Of a stretch of 64,000 bases of DNA, positions 10,126 through 20,622 are shown in pieces. Source of the DNA: Marasmius tenuissimus (lineage: Eukaryota > Basidiomycota > Agaricomycetes > Agaricales > Marasmiaceae); NCBI GenBank assembly GCA_029532415.1, contig JAQOTA010000001.1, positions 248,001 to 312,000 on the forward strand, read 5' to 3'. How positions within the stretch are numbered: position 1 is the stretch's first letter; each line of letters starts with the position of its first letter. A program made the position numbers and the translations under genes. Below the pieces are notes generated by a model. It searched no databases and was not told the origin of the DNA. It saw nothing but the letters and a program-made list of their open reading frames with translations.

Positions 10126-11145
10126 ACTCTTCAAATATAGAAGGGTGGAGCCAAGAGAGTGTCAATTGACAAAGGCTTCTAAGAAGCACCCATAAATAAA
10201 TAGGGTTCGATGCACACCGAGAAATGCTCCAAAGGTCTAGGACTTTTAACAGGCTGTATGCGTCAAGCAGATCATGGGGTGTACCGCGTGCAGGTAGTGC
10301 AGGGGAGTTAATCTGGTTACAAAGCCCTGCCCAATTGCTAGGGTCTTACAACGTTCCCAGTGTGTATCGGTGTCTGGTGTCCCATCGTGCTATCTGGTCT
10401 CAACCCCAGACTAGCAAAAGTATGAGTGATCAGCCCATACTATCCGAATGACCCATAGAAAGTTATTATTAAACCCAGTCATCCATATGAATTGAGTTCA
10501 TGCACCCTCTGCCTTAGGCATATCGGTGACCAGAAAGCAATCATAGGTGAGCTAGAGTTTAACAATAACGTAGAAGAGAGTGGTCATCGGGAGGGGAGTC
10601 CCTGTACATACTAAAATGGCCATATGATACCGTAAAATTGTATAGTATCAAAACCTAGTTGTAAGGAGATCAAATCTCCCAGCATGTATATCATGCCCGG
10701 TCTTTCGACCGTCAGGAATCATGGCGAGTTGGTTTATAAGCACAACCCCATAGACCCCTAAACGATGCCTCATGGTGAGGATCATCGCCAACCATTGGTT
10801 TTCATCGGCATTAGGCAGTGATAATATAAGATCAAAGCCCAATCCGGGTTATCAGCAGGGAGACAGAGCCGCTTACGCGGATAGGTCTGTGCCGAAGAAG
10901 ATGAAGCCAAGACAGTATGTACATGCGTTCGTGCAACATGCAACAGTACAGGGACGTAGTGGATAGGTGTAAAGGGAACTAACAACCCTTGACCTTGACA
11001 CCAGACGATGACAAGCCCGACATCGCTAGAGACTTCCATAACCCATGTAGGTTACAGGTCGTCCGCTAGGATGGTGGCGACACACGGGAGCTAGGCTACT
11101 CCGATCATAACATCGACCTGACCACCGCTTGCGGGGCCCATAACC
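10126..11145 (-). other. Untranslated leader and primer site of element B
   Basis: About 1.0 kb separates the 5' LTR from the polyprotein ATG, against 300 bp in A and C. The first 14 nt on the minus strand (11145-11132) are GGTTATGGGCCCCG, the same primer site as in A and C. The rest contains only short frames that I judge non-coding. No further signal was recognised. Confidence 0.8.
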
Positions 11146-11664
11146 TGATGAGCCAGCATAGTTAAAGTGCACAGTGGGTATAACGAAGTAAACCTCACAT
11201 GGGTAATACACAGAGTGTTCTTGTAGTCTTGAGATGCTTGAGAAGAGGTGATAATCGAGTAGATTGTCCTAAGGCTTAAGGCCTTTCGTCCAGTCTTTTA
11301 TACATAAGTTTCTGGTACATATAATGAGTATTACACTAACTGAAACTACTACTAGAAGTAGGTATTCGGCCCTAAAGGCGTAAAAGACATTAGTACTGTG
11401 TAAGTACTTCTACCATGAATGGTAGTATGCTTGGTGAGCATAGTCGTGTTTGCCTCATGTATTGGAGGCTCTACTTATGCTATTAGATAGCGACTGTCTA
11501 TAGTGTCATTTATGATGAAACTACTAGGTACGTAGTGAGATACGTAGACAGAGACGTAGTGCTTGCATGAGGACGCAAGTGTTCTAGAGGCGTGGCTCTA
11601 TAAATAGTGTGACGCGTAAACAACACGTCAACAGTGTATCACATGATATCCATCATGTTCAACA
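11146..11664 (-). repeat. 5' LTR of copia element B
   Basis: This copy matches 2492-3010 and is followed by the target duplication ATTGC at 11665-11669, immediately where element A's gag resumes. As the upstream LTR of a minus-strand element it should carry the active promoter. Confidence 0.95.
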
Positions 11665-11669
11665 ATTGC

Positions 11670-12375
11670 CAGCGCCCCTCCTGTTCGCGCTATGGGATCA
11701 CCGCCCCCAGCTCACTTCACCGGTCACTGGGACAAGTCCTGCGACAGCACTGTCCCTCAGCCAGTTGCCAAGAAGAACCCGGCTGCCATGCAGTCCTTCA
11801 CCGGCTTCAAGCCATCTCAGTCAGTATTTGATGATGTTCGTGGAGCACGTTCCCTTGCTGACAGACTTGGTGCTCCCAAGACGGCGCGGTATCTCAAACC
11901 CTTCGAACAGATCGTCACGTCCGCTACCAATCGTTCGCTCCAGGACCGCATTGAACAACCACGTGCGTCCTCGTCCAAGCGTCTTTTGGAGGATGATGAG
12001 GGATATGAGGGAGCCGGATCTCCTTCTTCTACTTCTTCTAAACGCTCTCGTAGCGCTGATCCTGATGAAGATGTAGAGATGGATTGGGGATCTGACGACG
12101 GTATGGAAGACATGACCTCTCTATTCGGTAATGATGTTGACAACGATATTGCCGAAGCTGCAGGGGTTGAGGACGTCCCGGATGACGTCTCTCTTGGATC
12201 TTTCCACGATGACAGGCAAGTACCATACCTTGACCTGCTTTCCCAATCTGATGCAACCTTACAGCGATGCTCACAACTAGTTGGTATCAGTAGTTCGCGT
12301 CGTAGTCGTAGTGATCTGGCATCACTTGTATCATATTGCAATGCTATTTCCACCCACTTCGTGGGTTGTACTTAG
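11670..12375 (+). pseudogene. gag: Gag of element A, 3' part, ending in TAG
   Basis: The Gag frame continues from the ATTGC duplication with the residues found in element C (MGSPPPAHF and onward). It contains an acidic, Ser-rich stretch (SADPDEDVEMDWGSDDG). It ends at a TAG at 12373-12375. Element C has CAG at the same codon (GCT-CAG-TGC context in protein terms, QCKG) and reads through into protease. The change is one C-to-T transition. A does not otherwise have to be frameshifted here. Confidence 0.88.
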
Positions 12376-15300
12376 TGCAAGGGAAAGAAAAGTGTGAACA
12401 ATGCACAGGGTTGGCTCCTTGATTCTGGTGCCTCCTCTCATTTCACGAATGATTTGAATGATTTCGCTGAATATGAATCGCTTGATGGTCCTATCGTAAA
12501 TACTGCGAATAAGGGCAACCCTATACAGATCAAGGGTAAAGGCACTGTCTTCATTAAGCATAATATTGAAGGACATGACGGGAAACTTACTGAGCGCGTT
12601 TCGCGTCTCTATCCTGTCTATTACATACCTCAATTGGACATACGTCTACTATCAATGGGAGAGTTCCTTCAAGATGGTCTATCAATTCGTGGAAACGCGA
12701 AGAAGTTAGCCTTCTACTCATCACAGCGACGACAGTCGCTTGTTTCCTATCCTCATATGCCTGGTCAAACCATTTATTGGGTACACTCGCGGAAAGCATC
12801 TGCTGAGGTTTTAATGGCCAAGTCGGTCGTTTATAACGTCGACTACGATATTGAGCACAGACGCTTTGGGCATCCATCGGATAAAGCCCTGAATAAAGCT
12901 CGGAAACATACGCAAGGTTTCCCACTTGACCTTAAGATGCCTACCAAAAAGACACCTCTGTGTCGTGGTTGTGCTGAAGGCAAGATGCATGAGAAATCGT
13001 TCCCCAACTCTAAAACAAGAGCTTCTAAACCTTTTGAACACATACATTCGGATTTGAAGTCGTACCCGGCTGAATCGTATCACCGGTACAAGTACTACAT
13101 CTCTTTTCTCGATGACTGCACGTCCTACGTTTGGACCTCCAAGCTCAAGACGAAAGACGAGGCAGTACCCGCTTTGAGGGACTTCCTTACTATGGTCAAG
13201 ACGCAATTTAATGCTGTTGTCAAGACCTGGATGTCCGATGAAGGGGGAGAGTACAAAGGAGATAAGTTTGATGCAGTACTGAAAGAGTATGGGATCCAAA
13301 GGGATCAAAGCATACCGTATACACCACAACAAAACGGTCGTGCTGAACGATTTAACAGGACTATTCATGAGAAGGCTGAAGCTCTTCGCTTTGAAGCTTG
13401 TATGCCTCAGTCCTGGTGGGAATTTTGCCATGTGCACGCCGTCCACCTCTACAATCGCACTCCTGTGCAACGTTTGAGCTGGCGAACTCCGTTCGAAATG
13501 CTTTACGGCGAAGCACCTGATGTTTCACATCTCCGAGTATTGGGTTGTGCAGCCTACGTCTTCATTCCTGAAGATCGTAGGAAGAATAAGCTCGCTCCTC
13601 GCAGTGAGTTGATGACTTTCATCGGCTACCAAGATGGGATGAAAGGCTTCCTGTTCATGCGAAGCAATAATTCTGTATTCAAAGGTAGCACTGCACTATT
13701 CGATGAGACGCTATACAATAAGTGTCCTGATGCCAAAACTCGTGGCTTCACACCTGTCGGTAGTGAACCATTTACTTTGGGTGAAAATCCCAACATTCCT
13801 TCGGAAGATGAAGACTCTGATGATGATTGGGACGATACTCCGTTCCCAGATCTCAGACGTCGCTCCGAACCTTCTAAGAGATCAGAACCTCAGGTTGACG
13901 AATCTGCAGGTGGCCCTGCGCCAGGGGATATGCCACTCCCTCAATCTGGTCCTCCGACGCCTCCAGGCGAGCCCGCCGTTCCTCCGCCTGCACCAGCAGC
14001 GGATGGTCCACGCCGGTCTTCGAGGCAGCGGAAGGGTACAACGCAACCTGGTAACATATTTGGTGAACAGCGGAACCCAAATAGACCCTCAGACATTATT
14101 CGCGACTTAGAAAATAAGAATACTTGGAGAAACGTCACTGGAGATAAAGAACCTTCACATCCAGTTGATCGTCCTAGCTCTTCGCGATCTAGGAAAGGCA
14201 AAGGTGGTAAAAAGGGGATTCCTGGTCCACTTCCGCCTCCGCCTGCTCCAGAACCCAGTGGAAGCACTGAGTCGCATGAGGAAGAAAGCATAGTCGAAAG
14301 ACTGACCCAAGAAGGGGGAGTAGGATTCGTGATTTACCTGCTGAACAATGCCGTTCCAGTTCACGATTCGCTTCCAACGTCCGATACTCCTGATTTCTCT
14401 AACATCAGAGAGTGGACACTCCGCGATATTCTAAAGTTGCCTGTTGAGCAACAGAAGGAATGGAAGACTGCTTGCCACGAAGAACTTGAGGCACTTCGTA
14501 AGCGCAAGGTCTTCGAACTCTGTGACTTGCCTAAAGGTCGCAAAGCCATCAGAAATAGATGGGTCTTCGACGTCAAGTCGAATGGTCGCAAGAAAGCTAG
14601 ACTTGTTGCCAAAGGCTTCTCTCAGGTCGAAGGTGTCGACTTTGATGAGATCTTCTCACCAGTTGTTCGTTATGAGACTGTTCGTATGATGCTTGCTCTC
14701 GCAGCTCTCAAGAACTGGTACATCACTTCTGTTGATGTTAAGAACGCCTTTCTTTATGGCGATCTTGTTGAGGAGATTTACATGGAACAACCTGAAGGCT
14801 TCAAAGTCAAGGGCCAAGAACGTAAGGTACTATGCCTGCGTCGTGCATTATATGGACTGAAGCAAGCTGCCCTTGAATGGTGGCGAACCCTTAGCTCGTC
14901 CATGGAAGTATTAGGCTTTAAACGCCTGACTTCTGATGCTGGACTCTTCATCTGCAAAGATCCGAAGAGCGGTGAAGTTGTGTATGCGATCATTTACGTT
15001 GACGATGCACTCTTCATGGGTCCTAACAAAGCTTTTGTTGACAAGAAGAAAGCCGAGTTCATGGCTCGATGGGAATGCCGCGATATGGGCGATGCTAGCG
15101 AATTTCTCCGCATGAGCATTCGTCGCGAAGGCAATAAGATCATGATTGACCAGAAGGATTATCTGAAGAAAGTCCTTGAACGTTTCGGGATGCAGAATGC
15201 AAAAGGTGCTCCTACGCCCTTACCTGCTGGCTATGTGCCAACTCCTAACGATGGTCCAGTCAATCCTGCCATTCGCTCCAGATTCCAGTCTGTGATTGGG

Positions 15301-15951
15301 TCACTTCTGTATATAATGCTGGGTACACGTCCTGATATTGCCTATGCAGTTACGAAGCTTTCCCAGTTTTCTTCTAATCCAACGAAGGAACACCTCGATA
15401 AAGCTCTCTATATCTGCCACTATCTTGCTGGTACATCAGATTATTCACTCGTCTACGATGGTGATTCTGATGGAGGTCTTCTTGCGTTCACAGACTCGGA
15501 TTGGGCTGCCGATCCTATCAGACGCCGTTCGATCACTGGCTACTTCTTCAAGTTAGCAGGCGGCATCTTCTCGTGGCAATCACACGCCCAGAAGACTGTA
15601 GCTCTTTCTTCCACTGAAGCTGAGTATATGGCACTGTCGGATTGCAGTCGTCAAGCCTCCTGGATAAGATCGCTACTCTCTGAACTTGGAATCAACTTGG
15701 GTCCTATTCCAATCTGCGGAGACAATCAGGGCTCTATCTTCATTGCGTCTAATCCGGTTCAAGAACGCCGAACCAAGCACATCGATATTCGATATCACTA
15801 TATTCGATCATGTGTTGAAGATGGCAAAGTCGAGTTGTTCTTTATTGAAGGAGTCTATAATCCCGCAGACATGTTTACGAAGAATCTCGGACATGAGAAG
15901 TTCTTACGGTTCAGAGATCACCTTGGACTTGAATTCTATTCGTCCACTTGA
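12376..15951 (+). pseudogene. pol: Pol of element A (protease, integrase, RT, RNase H), cut off from Gag by TAG
   Basis: The frame is open from directly after the TAG to TGA at 15949-15951, about 1,191 codons, with no ATG of its own near the start. It encodes protease (DSGASSHF near residue 16), pre-integrase HRRFGH and CRGC, and integrase with HSDL, SDEGGEY and NGRAERFNRT. These are followed by a Pro-rich linker, reverse transcriptase (RWVFDVKSNGRKKARLVAKG, YVDDALFMG near 14995) and RNase H (FTDSDWA, SSTEAEYMA, RTKHIDIRYH). All motifs are intact, so only the nonsense codon and the B insertion disable it. It is nearly identical to the Pol part of element C. Confidence 0.92.
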
Positions 15952-15993
15952 TTCGCTCAGATGCGCTCTTCAGCTGCACTTAGCGAGGGGGTG

Positions 15994-16303
15994 TGTTGAA
16001 TCCGTGGACTATAATTAGATCCCGGTATATCCGAAGTCCCGGTTCATACTTCCCGCCATCATATTATGCGGGACTATTGTTCCATTTATCATTTCTACTT
16101 ATGATCATATGTACAATTTCATTATCGTCCTTATATGGTATTCACTATAGTCTCTACATGTATATAAGCTCGTAGTTCTCTACTTGAATCTACAGTGTGC
16201 TTGAGCTTCTACGTCTCGCCTCTATCTCTCTAAACTCCTCTCTGGTAAGTAGTAGTATAGCTATGTTGTAGTCCTCTGCGCTAGGCGTCATGCCGGCTCA
16301 TCA
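15994..16303 (+). repeat. 3' LTR of copia element A
   Basis: This 310-bp LTR looks identical to 767-1076. The purine tract AGCGAGGGGGTG precedes it and would prime the plus strand. It is followed by ACCGG (16304-16308), the second half of the target duplication. Confidence 0.95.
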
Positions 16304-16829
16304 ACCGGTACTGTAAATAAATGACCGCCCCTCAAGATAGTCTGTGCACAAAGCTTCTTCGCTTCCCACCCTACTTCATCCCCCACAACCTCGATCACGA
16401 CGCCGTCCTATTCTCACACTGATAGACTGATGGCTCCTGCTGGTTGTCTCCAAGTCGATGTTAAAAATTTGATGTTGAGCTGAAGTTGAGTCTCAGTGCG
16501 TCTTTTCAAGTTTTTGAACGTTGCCCTAGGATTTGACCAGTCAAATTCAAGGACAACGATGACGGACGCCTAATGTACGGCAGGGGCAAAGCTCGAATGG
16601 ACAGAGAAGACTTGAAGGGCTGATCATTCTTGCTCTCAATGGGTTAGAGTGCGTCCTTGGCCTCTCCTGAATTGACCTATTCTCGAATCTGACTGGTTGG
16701 GTCGGCCAAAACGACACAGCGACGACTGTAGACAACCTGGTGACGGTTCAAAAATCAAGAAGGTCGATCGGTATCTGTTGGTCCTCACCCGACACCGGTA
16801 CCTGTCGTAAAAGATCTCGGTCCATTCAT

Positions 16830-17580
16830 TTTGATAGCCCTCAAGAAGTTCTACCCGTCTGTACCCTGCTCTGCCACTCAGATGGTCAGCGTAGACCTTT
16901 CCAACTCTCCGTTCGCTTGGTGCCCGGACTGTCGTGAACCAAAATCTTGGACCGGTTATTGTGCACCGTTTTGCTTTCAGGATTATGTTCTCGTCTATAT
17001 CGGGACTCGGGAGGTCTCAAAACTCCCCTGTATTGGCCTATTATACCCAAGTACTCACATTATCTATCAGTCACTACTGCAACCGTAGTGTCCTCCGATA
17101 TCTCAGCAGATCACATTACTTGACGTTTTTTCGTGCTATTCCTCTCTTCTATCACGGCTTATTCGTCGTCCCTCTGCTGCCTTTGTTTGCGTTATTCCCC
17201 GGCCCTCAATTACATACATACATACATCTTTGTTTCAGGTAGACAGATGAATGGAAACATGACCCATAAGCACCTCTCGGGATTGATTGGATTCCATTAT
17301 CAAGGATAGTCAGCGTAGACACTTCTTATGTTCTCAGTTTGCACAGTGTCACGACCATGCTGCGAGTCAACGTCTTGGTTACCATCTCGACTCCTCGTCG
17401 CTGTGTCCAGTCTTTCATTTCTTTTACCTCTCACAAACCGTAAGATTACCTATCTCAGAAACGAATCTTACTTGTTTGTCGTGCTATTCCATCTTTCTAG
17501 TATTGATTTCCTACTACCCCTCTGCTGTATTTGCTTGTGCTATCATCGCGTACATACTTCTCCATTGTCGTTTAGGATAG
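16830..17580 (+). repeat. Diverged tandem duplication of about 350-400 bp
   Basis: Two segments, about 16850-17240 and 17290-17580, share landmarks in the same order: GTCAGCGTAGAC, TATCTCAG followed by TTACTTG, CGTGCTATTCC, CCTCTGCTG and a run of ACATAC. The match is interrupted by many substitutions and indels, so the duplication is old. Neither unit has a convincing coding frame. The rest of 16309-17712 holds nothing I can name. Confidence 0.5.
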
Positions 17581-17712
17581 GTAGCCCAAAATGACAGTAG
17601 ACTTGCATCTTGACGTTGCTTCATAATGAAGTCCTCCGTAGGACCTTTGAAAAAAGAACATGCACCCCGTCCAGTCTGAAGCACAAAAAATTGGTTTTGT
17701 TACAGAACTATA

Positions 17713-17803
17713 TGCATCAAGAGGGAATCGAACCCCCGGCGGGTCGAAACCACGCACTTCGCAACGATGGCAACGACCCAGGTTACCACTACCCCATTGA
17801 TGC
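17713..17803 (-). tRNA. tRNA-Gly(GCC) with intron
   Basis: On the minus strand the acceptor stem GCATCAA/TTGATGC is seven perfect pairs. The D arm holds TAGTGGTAA, the T arm is GGGGG-TTCGATT-CCCTC, and the discriminator is A. The anticodon stem GGTCG/CGACC encloses TTGCCA, anticodon GCC, then an intron of about 20 nt before the last loop base. A run of six T follows downstream on the minus strand, a plausible RNA polymerase III terminator. This is the better preserved of the two glycine copies. Confidence 0.85.
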
Positions 17804-17937
17804 GTCCACCATGTCAGATCGATACACAGCACATCTCGAGCAGAAACACACTGACCGAGGGTGTCGGCTTCTCTGATAACATTGGTCATTCAAGATTTGA
17901 CTTGGATCAAATACATTCCGCTGCTTCCTAATACTAT

Positions 17938-18038
17938 GGCCGCCTGGTGAAATGGCATCACGTCTGACTACGATCCGGTCTGCTCACAGGTTCAGATGTC
18001 GTATCAGGAGGATGCAAATCCGACCCCTGCGTTGGTCA
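17938..18038 (+). tRNA. tRNA-Arg(ACG)-like gene with intron, T arm damaged
   Basis: The 5' half GGCCGCC, the D arm and the anticodon stem TCTGA/TCAGG are recognisable. The loop CTACGA gives anticodon ACG, with an intron of about 28 nt after position 37. The T arm reads GCAAATCCGACCCCTGC where the copy at 412-506 has GCGGGTTCAACCCCTGC, so two T-stem pairs and the conserved TTC are lost. There is also one acceptor mismatch. It may be non-functional despite the intact anticodon. Confidence 0.5.
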
Positions 18039-18116
18039 TGGTTTCAAATCGCGACAGTTATTCTTCTATTCAGATTTCCTGCGATCTCAAGAGCTAATCA
18101 ATCAACCTGACCATGT

Positions 18117-18215
18117 GACTCGGTGGCGTAGTTGATTATCGCATCTGTCTTACATGGAGGTGTTCCACCATGTAAGTTGCACAGAAGGTCCCCAGTTCGA
18201 GCCTGGGTCGAATCA
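18117..18215 (+). tRNA. tRNA-Val(TAC) with intron
   Basis: The body GTGGCGTAGTTGATTATCGC (D arm), T arm CCCAGTTCGAGCCTGGG and 3' end TCGAATCA fit valine tRNA. The anticodon stem TCTGT/ACAGA encloses CTTACA, anticodon TAC, then an intron of about 25 nt. The acceptor stem has one C-A mismatch at position 3. A T6 run about 25 bp downstream is a likely terminator. Confidence 0.75.
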
Positions 18216-18853
18216 TAGGGAATGCTGATAGGGTTTAATTTTTTCTTTCCTCCCCAGTACTTACTAGGAGTTGAGCTCCATTTTGATCAATAATACACAT
18301 TCTCGAAAATCTTTCAATGTCTCTCGCAAATAAACAGAGACAAAATGTGTGCGTACATTCTTTTCGCCTCTTAATACCCTATAACTACACTACTTCCTAC
18401 CGATCGCGTTGTTGATATCCTCCCTACGTTGTTCAATCAACTTCTTGATCTTTATCTAAGTCAGATCAGCTGCGCTCAGACGAAATATCTCAACGTGCAT
18501 CTTGGAACTAAACCGCTATTCATTATAACTTGAAGCTGACTGCACTAGACAACATCCATTCATCATTGATAACTTTCCTGTTGATGATCTCACTACTCGA
18601 TTTTACGCTTCCGTCTCAAGTACGTCCAGACCTGGTGGCTGGGAAGCACCCATGAGACATACTGCTCGTTAAGGGTAAACTGATCATGAGGCTGACAAAT
18701 AGCTTAGCTTCGTTAGTGGGTTGAGAAGCTTGGTTACATCATCTAGAAGTCAGAATGATGGGACTCTGGCTTATTATCCACACCACCGCTATCACTCCCT
18801 CAAAATGTACACATCACACGACAATGATCTTGAAACAATTTCTGACTCAACTT
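18216..18853. other. No feature recognised
   Basis: This is AT-rich unique-looking sequence between the tRNA-Val terminator and the gypsy element. I see no coding frame with family resemblance and no repeat. Confidence 0.5.
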
Positions 18854-18858
18854 CGACC

Positions 18859-19338
18859 TGATATGACAGGGCACAGTTAGTGGCCTCTCAAGTCACTCTT
18901 AAGCGAGGGCGAGGGTCCAAGGTCAAGTGTCAAAGGTCGAAGGTCAAGGTGGGCTTTTACTGGTATATTACCAAGTTGTTAAGCTAAGGAAAGGTCATAT
19001 GTACATTGGGTTTATATACTGGAATCTGTCTAGGTCCAGAGTCGCTCTGAGTCACGCTGAGTCGCAGGCATGTGAGTCGTTTGTAGTTGGACTGATACAT
19101 TGTGGGAGTGGCTGCGAATATTGTGTGAGTTGTTGTGGTTATGACTCGGGGTGTCATATGGAGATCTCTACTGGGCATGGTCTGGAGCTGTGGTCTGGAT
19201 GCATAGCTCCACTTACTCTGCGGAGTCGTCTATAGAGATATTTGAATGAGTGGGAAGGGTGGTAAGGGAGAGGTGAGTTGGGCAGGGAAGAGTGTCTGTA
19301 TGGGCGCTTGTTGGTGGGAGTAGGGGTAAATTGTAACA
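18859..19338 (-). repeat. 3' LTR of the gypsy element, with TATA box and putative transcript start
   Basis: This 480-bp copy on the minus strand begins TGTTACAATT and ends TGTCATATCA. It keeps a TATA box (TATATAAA, 19018-19011) and, 26 nt beyond it, AGCTTAACAA (18985-18976), which is exactly complementary to the sequence beside the 5' LTR at 26008-25999. A purine tract AAGAGGGGGGTAC lies just before it (19352-19339). The 5' LTR lacks the roughly 260-300 bp that hold the TATA box. Confidence 0.9.
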
Positions 19339-19349
19339 GTACCCCCCTC

Positions 19350-19996
19350 TTAAGACGTGTTTTTGCCTGGAACACGTTTATTTTGTTTGCTCCGTCTCTT
19401 CTCTGGCTCTCGAAATGCCATAGGGTGTTTTGAGTGAAATTCTTCTACTGCTTCTTTTGCGTTCTCGAGATTTGATTTGGGTTCCCATGAGTCCTCTGTT
19501 TCTGGAAAGTCTACCCATCGTACAAAGTATTCAATGGGGATGCGTTTGTTGTCAGGTTTCCTTGAATCTAAGATTTCGTTGACTTCGTATTCTGTATCCT
19601 CTGGTACAAGTTCTGGTGTCTGTCCAGGGTAGTTGGGTCCATGTTCCTCTGTCTCCCTGAAGGGTTTGAGAAGAGATGCGTGGAATACTGGGTGGATGCG
19701 CCATTTCTTTGGGAGTTTAAGCCTGTATGTGACTGGCCTCAGCACCTCTACAACCTCGAATGGGCCATATCGACAGTTTGCGAGCTTCGCTTTTGGTCTA
19801 GTCGTTTTAACGTTCTTTTTGTTTAGTGTTACGCTGTCTCTGACTGCGAATCCCTTGCCTTCCTTCATGTAGTCATCATGGGTTTTTCACATCCATTCTG
19901 CTGTTAGATTTAGACTTGACTGTATTTCCTGTCACAGTTCTTCAAGTAGGCAGAGTTGCTCGTTGACTGCTGGAACTTGGGATATGGGGTTTACTG
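19350..19996 (-). pseudogene. Gypsy integrase C-terminus with chromodomain
   Basis: The segment downstream of the MITE encodes the end of integrase (KLANCRYGPFEVVEVL, HPVFHASLLKPF) and then a chromodomain (EYEVNEILDSR, YFVRWVDFPETEDSWEP). Chromodomains steer integration to particular chromatin in this class. Two in-frame TGA codons at 19932-19934 and 19887-19889 interrupt it; both fit former CGA codons. It ends at a stop 12 bp before the 3' LTR. Confidence 0.85.
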
Positions 19997-20004
19997 ATGG
20001 GAAC

Positions 20005-20614
20005 TAGTGTTGCCAACGGTCGGCTCGGCTCAGCTCCGGCTCAAGAGCCACAGCTCAAACCGACCCGCAGCTCCGGGAGCCGTTGACAGGGAACGGCTCG
20101 GCTCTTTGAGCCGCTTTGACCGGTTCAGCTGCGGCTCGAGCTGTTCAAAAAAATATTTTATTGATAGACTTATAAGCACTGAAAAACAAGTATATAAACT
20201 TTAATTGGGCTAATTCTCATTGAAAGTATTGATTTTGGGAGGTGATTGTGGGTCCAGTTGCCAGCCCAACTGTTCCTGCACGTGGCAACCCACTGGTGGG
20301 CCGCTTTTCCCATGCCAAGGCCAGGGTATCCAATGGTGTAAATACTGTGTTTGTACTAAAATTTATATTTTTCTGTGATCCACGAGAGCTATTATACATT
20401 CTATATATTTCTCAGAGCCTCTGATGGTCTAAGGATGGGAATAAAAAAAAAAAAAGAAATTGTGGCAGCTCCAACTGGCTGAGCCGACTCTGAGCCGGTT
20501 CTGAGCCGCTCTTGTAAAACGGCTCTCGGTGAACCGTTTTACCGGAGCGGCTATGGCCCGGTCCGGCTCCGAGCCGCTCAAGCCGCGGCTAGAGCCAAGC
20601 CACTGGCAACACTA
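20005..20614. mobile_element. hAT-type MITE inserted in gypsy integrase
   Basis: A 610-bp insertion has inverted termini TAGTGTTGCCA.../...TGGCAACACTA and is flanked by the 8-bp duplication ATGGGAAC (19997-20004 and 20615-20622), the length expected for hAT transposition. It has no transposase frame. Both ends are GC-rich and full of GGCTC/GAGCC and related words that could pair across the element, while the centre is AT-rich. A diverged, truncated relative lies at 52801-53365. Confidence 0.9.
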
Positions 20615-20622
20615 ATGGGAAC

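Larger units (their letters stand above)
2492..11664 (-). mobile_element. Ty1/copia retrotransposon B, complete, nested in element A
   Basis: This is a 9,173-bp element on the minus strand with 519-bp LTRs (5' LTR 11146-11664, 3' LTR 2492-3010) and the 5-bp duplication ATTGC (2487-2491 and 11665-11669). The LTR copies look identical. It carries one uninterrupted polyprotein frame and the same 14-nt primer site as A and C. LTR termini TGTTGAAC...GGCTCATCA resemble those of A and C, but the LTR bodies differ, so B is a separate family. It must be younger than A, because it lies inside A. Confidence 0.95.
767..16303 (+). mobile_element. Ty1/copia retrotransposon A, interrupted by element B
   Basis: This is a full-length copia-order element with LTRs at 767-1076 and 15994-16303, flanked by the 5-bp duplication ACCGG (762-766 and 16304-16308). 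Inside are a primer site, gag, and a pol frame in the copia order protease, integrase, reverse transcriptase, RNase H. The two 310-bp LTRs look identical base for base, which suggests recent insertion. The element cannot make its own proteins, because element B lies in gag and a TAG lies between gag and pol. Element C (31209-37581) belongs to the same family and is intact. Confidence 0.95.

Noticed and set aside
10126..10134. Upstream extension of the B polyprotein to a TTG codon
   Set aside because: The ATG at 10125 is in frame and adjacent; there is no reason to prefer TTG in a fungus.
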